This document shows, piece after piece, positions 22,730-32,000 of a stretch of DNA of 43,099 nucleotides. Within the stretch, counting starts at the first letter, position 1. Each line of letters starts with the position of its first letter. The DNA comes from an uncultured Phycisphaerae bacterium (GTDB lineage Bacteria > Planctomycetota > Phycisphaerae > UBA1845 > PWPN01). The translations under genes and the position numbers were made by a program. Under the pieces are notes generated by a model, which saw nothing but the letters and a program-made list of their open reading frames with translations, had not been told where the DNA came from and did not search any database. The stretch lies in assembly GCA_938005315.1 (NCBI GenBank), contig CALLOB010000074.1, positions 1 through 43,099 of the forward strand, given 5' to 3'.

Positions 22730-25039
22730 ATGCGAATCGACGGCCGGCGATCTGTTGCCCTGGCAGGCCTGGCCCTGGCGGTGTCGGCGGCACCGGCGGT
22801 GGCGGTCAAGACCGCGACCTGGACGCACGAACAGCCCTCGGACTTCACCGCCGGGAAGCTGGACAACCTGGTGACCACATCCCAGGGCGAACTGATGCTG
22901 GGACGCCGGATCGACCGGCTGCTGGAGGCCGGCGACAGGTTCGATGCGGTCAATGCCCTGGCCCAGGCCTCCGACGGCCGGCTGTACGCCGCCACCGGCC
23001 CGGAGGGCGCGATCTACCGCATCGACGGCGACAAGGCCGAGCCGTTCGCGCGTCTTCCGGAGGGCGTGGCGGCGATGTCGCTGCTGTTCGCGGCCGACGG
23101 CCGGCTGCTGGTCGGCACCGCAGGCGGCGAGCAGGCGAAGATCTTCGCGATCGACGGCTCGGGCCGGGCGACGCTGTTCCATGCGCCGGCCGCAGCGACC
23201 TACGTCTGGGCCATGGCCCGCGGCCCGGGCGGCGAGATCTACGCGGCCACCGGCGTCGAGGGACAGCTTCACCGCATCGAGCCGGACGGCCTGAACGGAC
23301 GGGTGCTGGCGGACCTCAAGCCCAGGAACATCCTGAGCCTGGCCTTCGGACCGGACGGAATGCTGTACGCCGGAACCGACGAGGAGGGCCTGGTCTGCCG
23401 GATCCACCCGGAAACCGGAGCGATGTACGTGATGTACGACGCCGCCGAGTCGGAAATCAGCGCGATCGTGGTCGATGACCAGGGCAATCTCTACGCCGCC
23501 ACGGCGGCGGCCGATCGCGCCCGCCCCGGACGCCCGATGGCCGACAAGCCCGGAGGACGGCCGGATCGCGGCGGCGAAACTTCCGAGCCGCCGGCCGAGA
23601 CCCGTCCGGCGGGCGAACCGGGCCCCCGGCGGCCCGCCGTCGATTCGACGACTCCTGGGCACGGCACCCGCCCCGAGCGGCGCGACGGCCCGCGGATGTT
23701 CATCGTCGGCCAGTCGCAGCGCGGCGGCGAAGGGCAATCCACACGGGCCGCCGGCTCGGCCGCTCCGGGCACGGGCAACGCCATCTACCGCATCGACACC
23801 CGCGGCTTCGTGACCGAGATCTTCCGCCAGCCGGTGATGATCCTGGCGCTGGCCGAGGCCGAGGGGACGATCTACGCCGCCACCGGCGATGAGGGCCGGG
23901 TCTACGCGGTATCGCCGGGGCAGGACCGCACCACCATGCTGGCCCGGCTCGAGCCGCAGCAGGCCGCCTGCCTGATCCGGCTGGACGACGGCGGACTGGT
24001 GGCCGGCACGGCCAACGCCGGCAGCATCGTCAGGATCCGGACCGACCGCGCCGCCCGCGGAACCCTGGTCAGCAAGCCGCTGGACGCCGGGCAGATCGTC
24101 AAGTGGGGTCGCCTGCGCTGGACGGCCGAGATACCCACCGGCACGAAGCTGACCGTCGCGACGCGCAGCGGCAACGTCTCGGAGGAGGAATCGACCGGCT
24201 GGGACGACTGGTCGCCGGAGATGGACGCGACCACGCCGCAGCTGATCTCCTCGCCGGGGGCGCGGTTCCTGCAGTACCGGCTGACGTTCGAGACCTCGGT
24301 GCCCGATGCGACCCCGGTGCTCCGGCGGCTGATCATCCCGCGGATCGAGGAGAACCGTCCGCCGGAGATCAGGTCGGTGCAGCTGGTGTCGGTGGCGGAG
24401 GAGGCCAACAACCCGGGCAGTTCGCCCAAGGTCAAGCAGCTGGCCGGGGCCTTCGCCATGCCCGAGGGCGGGCCGCCGGCGCCGCAGTCGCACTGGGTGG
24501 TCAAATGGCAGGCCGAGGACCCCAACCAGGACAAGCTCTCGTTCGACGTGTTCTTCCGCGCCGCGGGCACCCAGCGCTGGATCCGCTTGGCCAGGGAGCT
24601 GGAGAGCAGCCCGCACATCTGGGACACGCGGACGGTCGGCGACGGGGCCTACCTCGTCCGGGTGGTGGCCAGCGACGCCCCGGGCAACCCGGCGGGCACG
24701 GAACTGACCGACGCCCGGATCAGCGATCCGCTGATCGTGGACAACACGCCGCCGAAGGTGCGCTTCGACGACCTGCGGGCCCGGGGTCCGCGCGGCCTGT
24801 CGGCCCGGGTCGTGGCCGAGGACGCTCTCTCGCCGCTGGCCGAGGCGGCCTGCAGCGTCAACAGCAGCGAGACCTGGCGGCCGCTGGTCAGCGAGGACGA
24901 GATCATCGACGCGCCCGTCGAGGCCTTCTCGTTCGAGATCGACGACCTGGAACCCGGCGAGCAGATCGTCACCGTCCGCGTGACCGACGAGCGCGGCAAT
25001 ACCACCTACCTGGCCCGGTCGATCTTCACCGGTCCATGA
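22730..25039 (+). CDS. Secreted beta-propeller protein with C-terminal Ig-like region
   Basis: 769 residues; ATG follows GGAGGAC. A signal peptide (about 1-25) precedes repeated blade motifs of the form DGRLYAATGPEGAIYRID, GEIYAATGVEGQLHRIE, GMLYAGTDEEGLVCRI, GNLYAAT and GTIYAATGDEGRVYAV, that is, a seven-bladed-type propeller. It is interrupted by an ~85-residue disordered insert rich in Pro/Arg/Gly (about 262-349). Residues about 455-560 resemble a carbohydrate-binding or jelly-roll strand set (IVKWGRLRWTAEIPTGTKLTVATRSG), and the end (about 560-769) looks like Ig/FN3-type repeats (GAYLVRVVASDAPGNP ... VDNTPPKV). Likely binds a surface ligand together with the S55 protein encoded just upstream. 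Function not recognised. Confidence 0.82.
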   Translation: MRIDGRRSVALAGLALAVSAAPAVAVKTATWTHEQPSDFTAGKLDNLVTTSQGELMLGRRIDRLLEAGDRFDAVNALAQASDGRLYAATGPEGAIYRIDGDKAEPFARLPEGVAAMSLLFAADGRLLVGTAGGEQAKIFAIDGSGRATLFHAPAAATYVWAMARGPGGEIYAATGVEGQLHRIEPDGLNGRVLADLKPRNILSLAFGPDGMLYAGTDEEGLVCRIHPETGAMYVMYDAAESEISAIVVDDQGNLYAATAAADRARPGRPMADKPGGRPDRGGETSEPPAETRPAGEPGPRRPAVDSTTPGHGTRPERRDGPRMFIVGQSQRGGEGQSTRAAGSAAPGTGNAIYRIDTRGFVTEIFRQPVMILALAEAEGTIYAATGDEGRVYAVSPGQDRTTMLARLEPQQAACLIRLDDGGLVAGTANAGSIVRIRTDRAARGTLVSKPLDAGQIVKWGRLRWTAEIPTGTKLTVATRSGNVSEEESTGWDDWSPEMDATTPQLISSPGARFLQYRLTFETSVPDATPVLRRLIIPRIEENRPPEIRSVQLVSVAEEANNPGSSPKVKQLAGAFAMPEGGPPAPQSHWVVKWQAEDPNQDKLSFDVFFRAAGTQRWIRLARELESSPHIWDTRTVGDGAYLVRVVASDAPGNPAGTELTDARISDPLIVDNTPPKVRFDDLRARGPRGLSARVVAEDALSPLAEAACSVNSSETWRPLVSEDEIIDAPVEAFSFEIDDLEPGEQIVTVRVTDERGNTTYLARSIFTGP

Positions 25040-25040
25040 G

Positions 25041-25070
25041 GACCGCCGGCGACCACACGGTCCGGCGGTC
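25041..25070. terminator. Bidirectional stem-loop between convergent genes
   Basis: GACCGCCGG (25041-25049) pairs with CCGGCGGTC (25062-25070): a perfect 9-bp stem. Inside, ACC and GGT add three pairs around an ACAC loop after a 2-nt bulge. It fills the 29-bp gap between the propeller gene and queE and overlaps the last two bases of the queE stop. No T-run, so strength is uncertain. Confidence 0.5.
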
Positions 25071-25665
25071 AGGGGATGTTCCAGAGCCTATGATACTGGC
25101 AGGTCAGCCGCCAGCGGGGGTTTTCGCGCACCAGCCGGATGCACCAGGCCAGGGCCTCGGCGTCGATCCCGCCGCCGCGGAAGGCCGGCGACAGCAGGTA
25201 GTGATCGGCCCGCACGGTGGACCGCGGCAGGGGCATGCCGGCGGACATCACGTACTTGACCTCATCGGCGGTTCGCTGGACGAGCTGCTCCTCGGGAACC
25301 TTGGGGCTGACGGTGATCCAGTCGAGACCCGGCGGCAGGGCGATGGTGCCGTTGGTCTCGACGGCCAGCCTGAGACCCGCGTCGTGCAGCGCGGCCAGCA
25401 GCGCGGCATCGACCTGCAGTCCCGGCTCGCCGCCGGTGATCACCACCCAGCCGCATTCGGCCGAGGCGCTCTTGAGGGCCTGGACGATCGCCGCGGCGGT
25501 CATCGGCCGGCCGGTCCTCCAGTCGGTGTCGCAGTCGAAGCCGTGCGCGGCCTGCGTGCAGCGCAGATTGCAACCCGCCAGCCGCAGGAACAGCGCCGCC
25601 GTGCCCGCCCGCACGCCCTCGCCCTGCAGCGAATAGAAGATCTCGTTGACCCGATAGGTCTTCAA
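25069..25665 (-). CDS. queE: 7-carboxy-7-deazaguanine synthase
   Basis: A 198-residue radical SAM enzyme converting 6-carboxytetrahydropterin to 7-carboxy-7-deazaguanine in queuosine/preQ0 synthesis. It starts LKTYRVNEIFYSLQGEGVRAG, the family opening. The cluster Cys residues are C32-x3-C36-x8-C45 (CNLRCTQAAHGFDCDT), which differs from the usual Cx3Cx2C (and from the known Cx14Cx2C variant). VITGGEP, ETNGT and SPK motifs follow. The start is a TTG (25665) overlapping the queD stop in TTGA, so translation is coupled; GGAAGG lies upstream. Last of the four que genes. Identity confident; the spacing of the cluster motif is the odd feature. Confidence 0.93.
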   Translation of the reverse strand: MKTYRVNEIFYSLQGEGVRAGTAALFLRLAGCNLRCTQAAHGFDCDTDWRTGRPMTAAAIVQALKSASAECGWVVITGGEPGLQVDAALLAALHDAGLRLAVETNGTIALPPGLDWITVSPKVPEEQLVQRTADEVKYVMSAGMPLPRSTVRADHYLLSPAFRGGGIDAEALAWCIRLVRENPRWRLTCQYHRLWNIP

Positions 25666-26099
25666 CCGTCTTGACCTTCCAGCGCGACCGCGGCGCAGCA
25701 GTTCTCCGTCTCCCAGAGCTCCACGCGGACCAGCCGCACGCCCGTGCCGGCCAGCACCTTCGGACCCACGACGTGCAGCAGATGGGCGGCGAGGTTCTCG
25801 GCCGTGGGGTTGACGTCCAGCACGTACAGCCGCTGGCCGGGGATGGCCGACAGGGCGGCCCGGGCCTCGCGATCCCCGGCGAAGACGATGAAACCGTGGT
25901 CCCAGTGTTCGCCGATCCAGCCGCCCAGGGCGTCGCGCAGCGCGCCGAAGTCGATCACCCGGCCCACAGCGTCCAGCCGGTCGGCCCGGGCGTGAAAATG
26001 GACGACGTAGTTGTGCCCGTGGAGGTGCGCGCAGCGGCCTTCGTGATGGAAGAGCCGGTGGCCCGCGCAGAACGTGATGCGGCGGATGGCGATAGTCAT
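25662..26099 (-). CDS. queD: 6-carboxytetrahydropterin synthase
   Basis: A 145-residue enzyme making 6-carboxy-5,6,7,8-tetrahydropterin from dihydroneopterin triphosphate, the first dedicated step to queuosine. The zinc ligands are His14 (FCAGHRL), His27 and His29 (HLHGHNY), and the catalytic Cys23 (EGRC) is present; the C-terminal part has NPTAENLA and VELWETENC, family motifs. Start ATG at 26099 overlaps the queF stop (ATGA). Ends overlapping the queE start (TTGA). A longer upstream start would add 27 residues overlapping queF and is rejected. Confidence 0.95.
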   Translation of the reverse strand: MTIAIRRITFCAGHRLFHHEGRCAHLHGHNYVVHFHARADRLDAVGRVIDFGALRDALGGWIGEHWDHGFIVFAGDREARAALSAIPGQRLYVLDVNPTAENLAAHLLHVVGPKVLAGTGVRLVRVELWETENCCAAVALEGQDG

Positions 26100-26479
26100 G
26101 CCGGCCTGGTCCCCCGTTCGGCCGCCGCGGTGACATGGATGCCGCCGCGCGGCTGGAACACGCCCTCGACCCGCAGCCATCGCGGGCGGATCTGCTCGAA
26201 CAGCTCGCCGGCGATGCGGTCCACCACCGTCTCGTTGAAGGCCGGCTCGTCGCGGTACTTCCAGAGGTACAGCTTAAGGCTCTTGGTCTCGACGAGATGG
26301 CGGTCGGGGACGTAGGCGATCACCAGGCGGCCGAAGTCCGGCTGGCGGGTCACCGGGCAGATGGCGGTGAACTCGGTGCAGTCCAGCCGGACCTCGATCG
26401 GCCCGCCGGACCACTCGATCAGATCGACGGCCTCGATGGGCCGGTTCACCGGTTTGCCCAGGTACTTCGGTTCGTTCAT
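26096..26479 (-). CDS. queF: NADPH-dependent preQ0 reductase
   Basis: A 127-residue short-type QueF (YkvM-like) that reduces the nitrile of preQ0 to the amine preQ1. Shows the nucleophile Cys41 (TAICPVTRQPD), Asp48, the family segment LVIAYVPDRHLVETKSLKLYLW, and the cofactor-related FNETVVDRI. Start ATG at 26479 with GGGAG upstream. It overlaps queD by ATGA. A possible own promoter lies in the gap to queC. Confidence 0.95.
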   Translation of the reverse strand: MNEPKYLGKPVNRPIEAVDLIEWSGGPIEVRLDCTEFTAICPVTRQPDFGRLVIAYVPDRHLVETKSLKLYLWKYRDEPAFNETVVDRIAGELFEQIRPRWLRVEGVFQPRGGIHVTAAAERGTRPA

Positions 26480-26540
26480 CGTCGCGCTCCCGCCGGCCCC
26501 GGCCGGACCACAAACCCCTGCCGCCGGCCGCCCGGGCGTC

Positions 26541-26569
26541 ATTGTACGCCGCCGGCGGGCCCCCGGGCA
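26541..26569 (-). promoter_or_regulatory. Possible internal promoter for queF-queD-queE
   Basis: Minus strand TGCCCG (26569-26564), 17 nt, TACAAT (26546-26541), in the 111-bp gap after queC. The -10 is good and the -35 modest; the sequence also has many GC inverted repeats. Confidence 0.35.
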
Positions 26570-26590
26570 CCCTGTCCGCCGAAGGCACGG

Positions 26591-27274
26591 TCAACCCGGC
26601 ACAGCAGGCATGGGCGGGGCGTCGGGGGCGTAGGCGGTCGGGTCCGGCACGCCCGCGCGGGCGAAGGCCTCGCGACGCTCGACGCAGGTCCCGCAGCGGC
26701 CGCAGTGCAGATCGCCGCCGCGGTAGCACGACCAGGTCATCTCGAACGGCACGCCCAGGCCGGCTCCCCTGCGGACCAGGTCCGCCTTGGTCATCTTGAT
26801 GAACGGCCGCAGCACGGCGATCGGCCGCCAGTCGCACAGGGCCGCGGCCTGAGCCATGGCCTCGGCGAACGCCGGCCGGCAGTCGGGGTACACGGCGTGA
26901 TCGCCGGCGTGAGCGGCCAGGGCCACGGCGCCGCACTCCCGGCTGATCGCCCAGCCGATGGCCACGGCCAGCAGGATCATGTTGCGGTTGGGGACCACGG
27001 TGACCCTCATGCTCTGCTCGGTGTAGTGGCCGTCGGGCACCGGCAGGTCGTCGGTCAGGGCGCTGCCGGCCAGCAGGGGGCGCAGCGACCGCAGGTCGGC
27101 GATGCGGTGTTCGATGCCCAGCAGACCGCAGACGGCCTCGGCTCCGGCCAACTCGCGGCGGTGCCGCTGGCCGTAGTCCACGCTCAAGGCCCGCAGCTCG
27201 TGCCCCAGGTGCCGCAGGTGATACAGCAGCACCGTGGAGTCCAGCCCGCCGCTGTAGACCACTACGGTTTTCAT
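26591..27274 (-). CDS. queC: 7-cyano-7-deazaguanine synthase
   Basis: 227 residues. Converts 7-carboxy-7-deazaguanine plus ammonia and ATP to preQ0. The PP-loop is YSGGLDST (about 7-14), followed by [11 protein letters not shown] and PNRNMILLA, and a C-terminal zinc site with Cys pattern [23 protein letters not shown]. Start ATG at 27274; the 12 extra upstream residues of the longer frame are not conserved. First gene of the que cluster (queC, 111 bp, then the tightly overlapping queF-queD-queE). No preQ1 riboswitch motif was recognised upstream. Confidence 0.95.
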   Translation of the reverse strand: MKTVVVYSGGLDSTVLLYHLRHLGHELRALSVDYGQRHRRELAGAEAVCGLLGIEHRIADLRSLRPLLAGSALTDDLPVPDGHYTEQSMRVTVVPNRNMILLAVAIGWAISRECGAVALAAHAGDHAVYPDCRPAFAEAMAQAAALCDWRPIAVLRPFIKMTKADLVRRGAGLGVPFEMTWSCYRGGDLHCGRCGTCVERREAFARAGVPDPTAYAPDAPPMPAVPG

Positions 27275-27467
27275 CGCCTCGCGATCTCCGGCCGGCCCCG
27301 GGTTCGGCATCGACCGACGGCCGGCGCGTCGCCGCCGTCATCATCATACCCCCAACGCCTTCCGACCGTCGTTCGAGGCAGCCGGACGCCGTTCGACCGG
27401 GCCGGAAACGCATCAGGCCGTGCGGCGAAGGCCCGGCCGGCGAATCCTGCCGGCGGCGCGGGCGACC

Positions 27468-28874
27468 TCACCGCAGGGGAAACGTCTGGCCGGCCTCGGG
27501 GATCTGCACGTCGGCAAAGCCGCGTTCGCGCAGCCCGGTGGCCAGGGCCTCGGACTGGTCGGGCTCGCCGTGGACCAGGAAGACGCGGCGGACCCGGCCG
27601 GCCAGCGGCTCGGCGGCGGCCAGCAGCTCGTCGCGGTTGGCATGGGCACTGAAGCCGTTGAGCACCTTGACCCGGGCCTTCACCGCGTACATTTCGCCGA
27701 AGATCTTCACCCGCCGGGCCTTCTCCACCAGCCGCCGCCCGAGAGTATGCGCCGCCTGGTAGCCGACGATGAGCACGGTGTTGCGGGGATTCTCGATGTT
27801 GTTCTTCAGATGGTGCAGGATCCGCCCGACCTCGCACATCCCGCTGGCCGAGATGATGATCATCGGCTCGCGGCGGTCGTGCAGGGCCTTGCTCTGCTCG
27901 ACGTTGCGGATGTACTCGCAGTGCGGGCAGGAGAACAGGTCGCCGTTCATGCGGCTGAACATCGCGGCCTCGAGGTCGAACACCTCCGGGTGCCGCCGGA
28001 ACACCTCGGTGGCCTCCACGGCCAGCGGGCTGTCCACGATCAGCGGGATATGGCGCGGGATCCGGCCCTCGTGCACCAGGCGGTGGAAGTTGTACACGAT
28101 GACCTGGGTCCGCCCGACGGAGAACGAGGGAACGATCACCTTGCCGCCGTGCTCGACGGTGCGGTTGACGATCTCGGCGAACTGCTCGCGCATGTCCTCG
28201 GCCGCGGGCGTGCGTCGGCCGCCGTAGGTGCTCTCCATCACCAGGTAGTGGCAGGCCGGCAGGGGCTCGGGGTCGCGCAGGATCTCCATGCCCGGCCGGC
28301 CCAGGTCGCCGGTGAAGGTGACGGTGAGCGGGGCGCCGTCGCCGTCGTCGATCCGCGCGCACACACCGGCCGAGCCGAGCATGTGTCCGGCTTCGTGGAA
28401 GACGGCGTTCACCCCGGGCACGACCTCGAACGGCTCGCCCAGAGCCCGCGGCACCAGATGCGGGATCGTCGCCTCGACGTCGGCCAGCCCGTAGAGCGGC
28501 TCGATCGGGGCGTCGCCGCGGCGGACGCGCTTCTTGTTCCAGTAGCCCGCGTCTTCCTCCTGGATGTGGGCCGAGTCGCGAAGCATCACGCCGGCCAGAT
28601 CCACCGTCGGCGGCGTGGCGAACACCGGGCCGGCAAAGCCGTCGCGCACCAGCCGCGGCAGCTTGCCGCAGTGGTCGATGTGGCTGTGGGTCAGCAGCAC
28701 CGCCGAGATCGCCGACGGATCGCACGGAAACGAGCGGTTGCGGAGGTTGGCCTCGGCCCGGCGGCCCTGGAACAGCCCGCAGTCGATGGCGATGATGTGC
28801 CCGTCGGCCTCGACGAGGTGCATCGAGCCGGTCACCTCGCGGGCGGCGCCGTGAAACCGCAGTCGGCTTTCCAT
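27468..28874 (-). CDS. Beta-CASP metallo-beta-lactamase ribonuclease-like protein
   Basis: 468 residues from the ATG at 28874. A metallo-beta-lactamase fold with HSHIDH (63-68), FTGDLGRPGM, followed by the beta-CASP domain (ESTYGG ... PSFSVGRTQVIVY ... VDSPLAVEATEVFRRH) and the C-terminal ISASGMCEVGRILHHLKNNI and VLNGFSAHANRDELL motifs. This is the Ysh1/RNase-J-like group of two-metal hydrolases acting on RNA; substrate and endo- or exo-mode cannot be told. A separate promoter match lies upstream. 193 bp separate it from queC. Confidence 0.92.
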   Translation of the reverse strand: MESRLRFHGAAREVTGSMHLVEADGHIIAIDCGLFQGRRAEANLRNRSFPCDPSAISAVLLTHSHIDHCGKLPRLVRDGFAGPVFATPPTVDLAGVMLRDSAHIQEEDAGYWNKKRVRRGDAPIEPLYGLADVEATIPHLVPRALGEPFEVVPGVNAVFHEAGHMLGSAGVCARIDDGDGAPLTVTFTGDLGRPGMEILRDPEPLPACHYLVMESTYGGRRTPAAEDMREQFAEIVNRTVEHGGKVIVPSFSVGRTQVIVYNFHRLVHEGRIPRHIPLIVDSPLAVEATEVFRRHPEVFDLEAAMFSRMNGDLFSCPHCEYIRNVEQSKALHDRREPMIIISASGMCEVGRILHHLKNNIENPRNTVLIVGYQAAHTLGRRLVEKARRVKIFGEMYAVKARVKVLNGFSAHANRDELLAAAEPLAGRVRRVFLVHGEPDQSEALATGLRERGFADVQIPEAGQTFPLR

Positions 28875-28965
28875 CAGGCTGCTTCCCTGGCCGGCCGGCC
28901 ACGTCAAGCCCGCGGTCCGCCCGGCAGCATCGCCTCGCGGAACCTCCGGCCGCCCGGATACCTTC

Positions 28966-28994
28966 ATCATACGATATCCGCCGGACCTGACGAA
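28966..28994 (-). promoter_or_regulatory. Predicted promoter for the beta-CASP gene
   Basis: Minus strand TTCGTC (28994-28989), 17 nt, TATGAT (28971-28966). It lies in the 150-bp gap between this gene and the giant glycosidase-like gene. Confidence 0.4.
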
Positions 28995-29024
28995 CCCCCC
29001 GGGCTCCGCCTCCGGCAGGAAGGC

Positions 29025-32000
29025 TCAGGGCGCTTCAAGGGCGGTCATGCCGACCACACCGATCACTCCCTCCGTGCAGGTCGCCCGGATCTCCACCGCG
29101 GCCAGCACCCTGGACGCATCGCAGGGGATCTCCAGGGCGTCGGCGTGGGGGTTCATCATCCCGCCGGGCACGAAGCTCCAGCCGTGCGGCGTGGCCACGC
29201 GGCCGCGCGGCACAGGCACGCCGCGCCGGGCGAAGTGCTGGAAGTAGCAGTCGAGGTTGAACGGCGGCACCAGCGATTCCACGTGGCGCGACCCGTCGGC
29301 ATAGATCAGCACCACCTCGCCGTTGGCGATGTAGTTCTTCATCGGGTGGACATAGCCCTGCAGCAGAAGCCAGAGCCGCCGGCAGCGCATGCCCACCTCG
29401 ATGGTCGCGGCGCCGGGCAGCGGCCAGGGCGGCCAGCTGGACAGGGCCAACAGGTCCGGCGGCGGTTCATCACGGCCGGTCCTCGGCCGCCCGACGGTCA
29501 GGAAGGGCACGCCGTTGGAGGCCTCCAGCGCCCGCGGGGAAGGGGGAATCGCGATGCCCGGGTTGCCCCACCAGTACTGCAGCATCTGCGGGTTGGGGGC
29601 GCTGACGCCGGGGATCTCGTGCAGCCCCTCGTAATCGAAGATGAACGGCGTCAGAATCAGCCTCTCCAGCGTGGTATTGCACGCCGCCGCCAGATCGAAC
29701 ACCACCAGCCGCTCCCGGTCACCGGCCTCCAGCGGAGCGCCCTGCTCCTGCGGCGTCGGCGGCTGCTGCTCCGCGAGAATCGTCGGCGGGTGGTCCGGCG
29801 CCCCCGGGGGGGCCGGCGGCTCGGGCACGGCGACGACGACCAGCGACTCGGTCTCCGGCGCCGTGACCACCTCCGGCCCGCCGAACGCCGCCCGGACGCG
29901 CCGGACCAGCGGCCGCGGCGTGCGGATCCGGAAGGTCGCCCGGTCGCCCTCGCGGCGATACGCGTATTCGAGGTCCGGCGTGCGGAGCGACGCCTCCGTC
30001 CAGTCCGCCGGAAACGCCGGACAGATGTCGATCCGTCCCTCATGCACCGCCGGCTCGACGCCGAACAACCCGCGCACGGCCCAGTGCACGTAGGGATCGA
30101 CCGAATCCACGTCCTCGCGGTCCCCGCCGCCGGCGCCGCAGTTGGATATGCCCATGCCGATGCCGGGAAACTCGCTGCGGAACGCCGACCCGACGGCCGT
30201 CTGCACGAAGGGCCAGAAGACCGCCACGTCGCCGCACTTCATGCCCGCCAGGGCCGCCAGCATGGTGTCGCCGGTGGGAACCCACTGCGTGCTCCAGCGG
30301 ATCGGGAACCAGTCGCTGTTGCTCAGCAGTTTCACGCCCGGACGGGGCTCGAATCCGTAGTGCGACACCAGCCAGCGCATCGCCCGGCGGCCGGACTCGC
30401 CCTCCAGCAGGCCGGCGTTGATCGCCAGATACTGCTCCCAGGTCTGCCCGTGTCCCCGCCAGATGCCGTCGCCGCCGATCGACCCCAGCCGGCCCTTCTC
30501 TTCGCGCCACAGCTCACGGAACACCGCGGCACGCGTCCGATCGGCCAAGGCGCGGTACTCCGCGGCCGCGGCGGCGTCCCCGACGGCCTCGCCCAGCCGC
30601 GCCGCCCGGTCGAACATCGCCCAGGACATCGCGCTGGGCGCGGCGGCCTTGGGACCCTTGCCGTTGGAGTCGCAGTTCCAGTACTCGTACCAGTCCTGGA
30701 ACAGCCCGTCGCCGTCGGGGTCGTTCTGACGGCACTGCCAGGCGACGGCCCTGCGGACCGCCGGCCACATCTGCGCGGCGAAAGCCCGGTCACCCGTCCA
30801 GGCGTAGTGCCACCACACCTGATCCACCCAGTAAGGCGTGTTGTTCTCGGCCAGAAAGCCCACCAGCGACGGCGAGACCCACTGAATGAAGCCGTCTTGC
30901 GTCTGGAAGGCGGCGTACAGGCGCAGGTTGTCCGCCGCGGCCTCGTGGTCGCCGCCCCATTGCAGCCCGTACCAGCCGGTGGAGATGTGCGAGTACATCT
31001 GCCAGATCTCGCCGAGGTACAGGCCCGGTCCCTTGCGGTGATACGCGCTGCGACATCGCTCCCAGTTGATCAGCGCGTTCAGCCGGACATCGGGCGTGCG
31101 GATACGGAACTCCTCGCGACGCCGGTCCCACAGGTTGCAGGTCGCCTCCAGGGCCTCCTGCGGTGCCGCGATCAGCTCCGCAAACCGCTCCCGCGGGCGC
31201 AACGCGTCCTCCACGAAGCAGGCCCGCCACGCCTGCTTCATGCGGTCCAGATCCGGTCCCCAGGCGGCGGTCACCGGCGTGTCGAGGCGCGCGGCGGTGC
31301 GGTCGGCGAGGTCTTCGTCGTGCCGCAGGATGCCCCACGTCGCGGCTACGTGAAACACCCGGCCGGGAGCCCCGGCGGTGAACTCGGCCTCCTGGCCGCC
31401 GGGGCCGCTGACCCGCTGAAAATCGCCCTCCACGTTGCAGCCGGCCACCGTCAGGCCGTCGGGCAGGCCCGGCTCGGAGATCTCCGCGGCGCGCCCGACA
31501 AACTCCACCCGGTTGGCCTGCGGCTCGCCCGGCAGCCACCACAGACCGCCGCAGCGCCAACGGAGCACCACCTCGCGGTCGAACGCGATCCGGCAGATCA
31601 TGCCATGGCCGTTGAGCGACGGGGCCGCGACCAGTGAGGCCTTCCAGGCCCCGCCGGGGCCCGCCAGCTCATACGCGGTGTAGCCCGGACGAAACGTCGT
31701 GGTCACCGACTCCAGCTCGTGCAGCCACACGGTGCCGCCGTCCCCTGACGCCACTCCCAGCCGCAGCGTGCCCAGGCAGGGGGTCGCCTGGCCGCTCTGA
31801 GCGTCCGGACGCGGCCACAGCGGATAGATGCGATCCTGCGCGTAGCAGCCGGCGCCCGTGCCGGTTTCCATGCGGAACAGCGGCACGTCGCCGGTGACCA
31901 TCCGGTTCTGCCCCTGCACGATCATGCGGTTCAGCGGGCGCCGGCCGCCGGTGATGCGGAAACCCCCGTCCTCCAGCGGCTCGTAGACCGGCGTCACGTC

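Noticed and set aside
26480-27467. preQ1 riboswitch before queC or queF
   Set aside because: No A-rich tail or preQ1-type pseudoknot sequence is visible in either gap.
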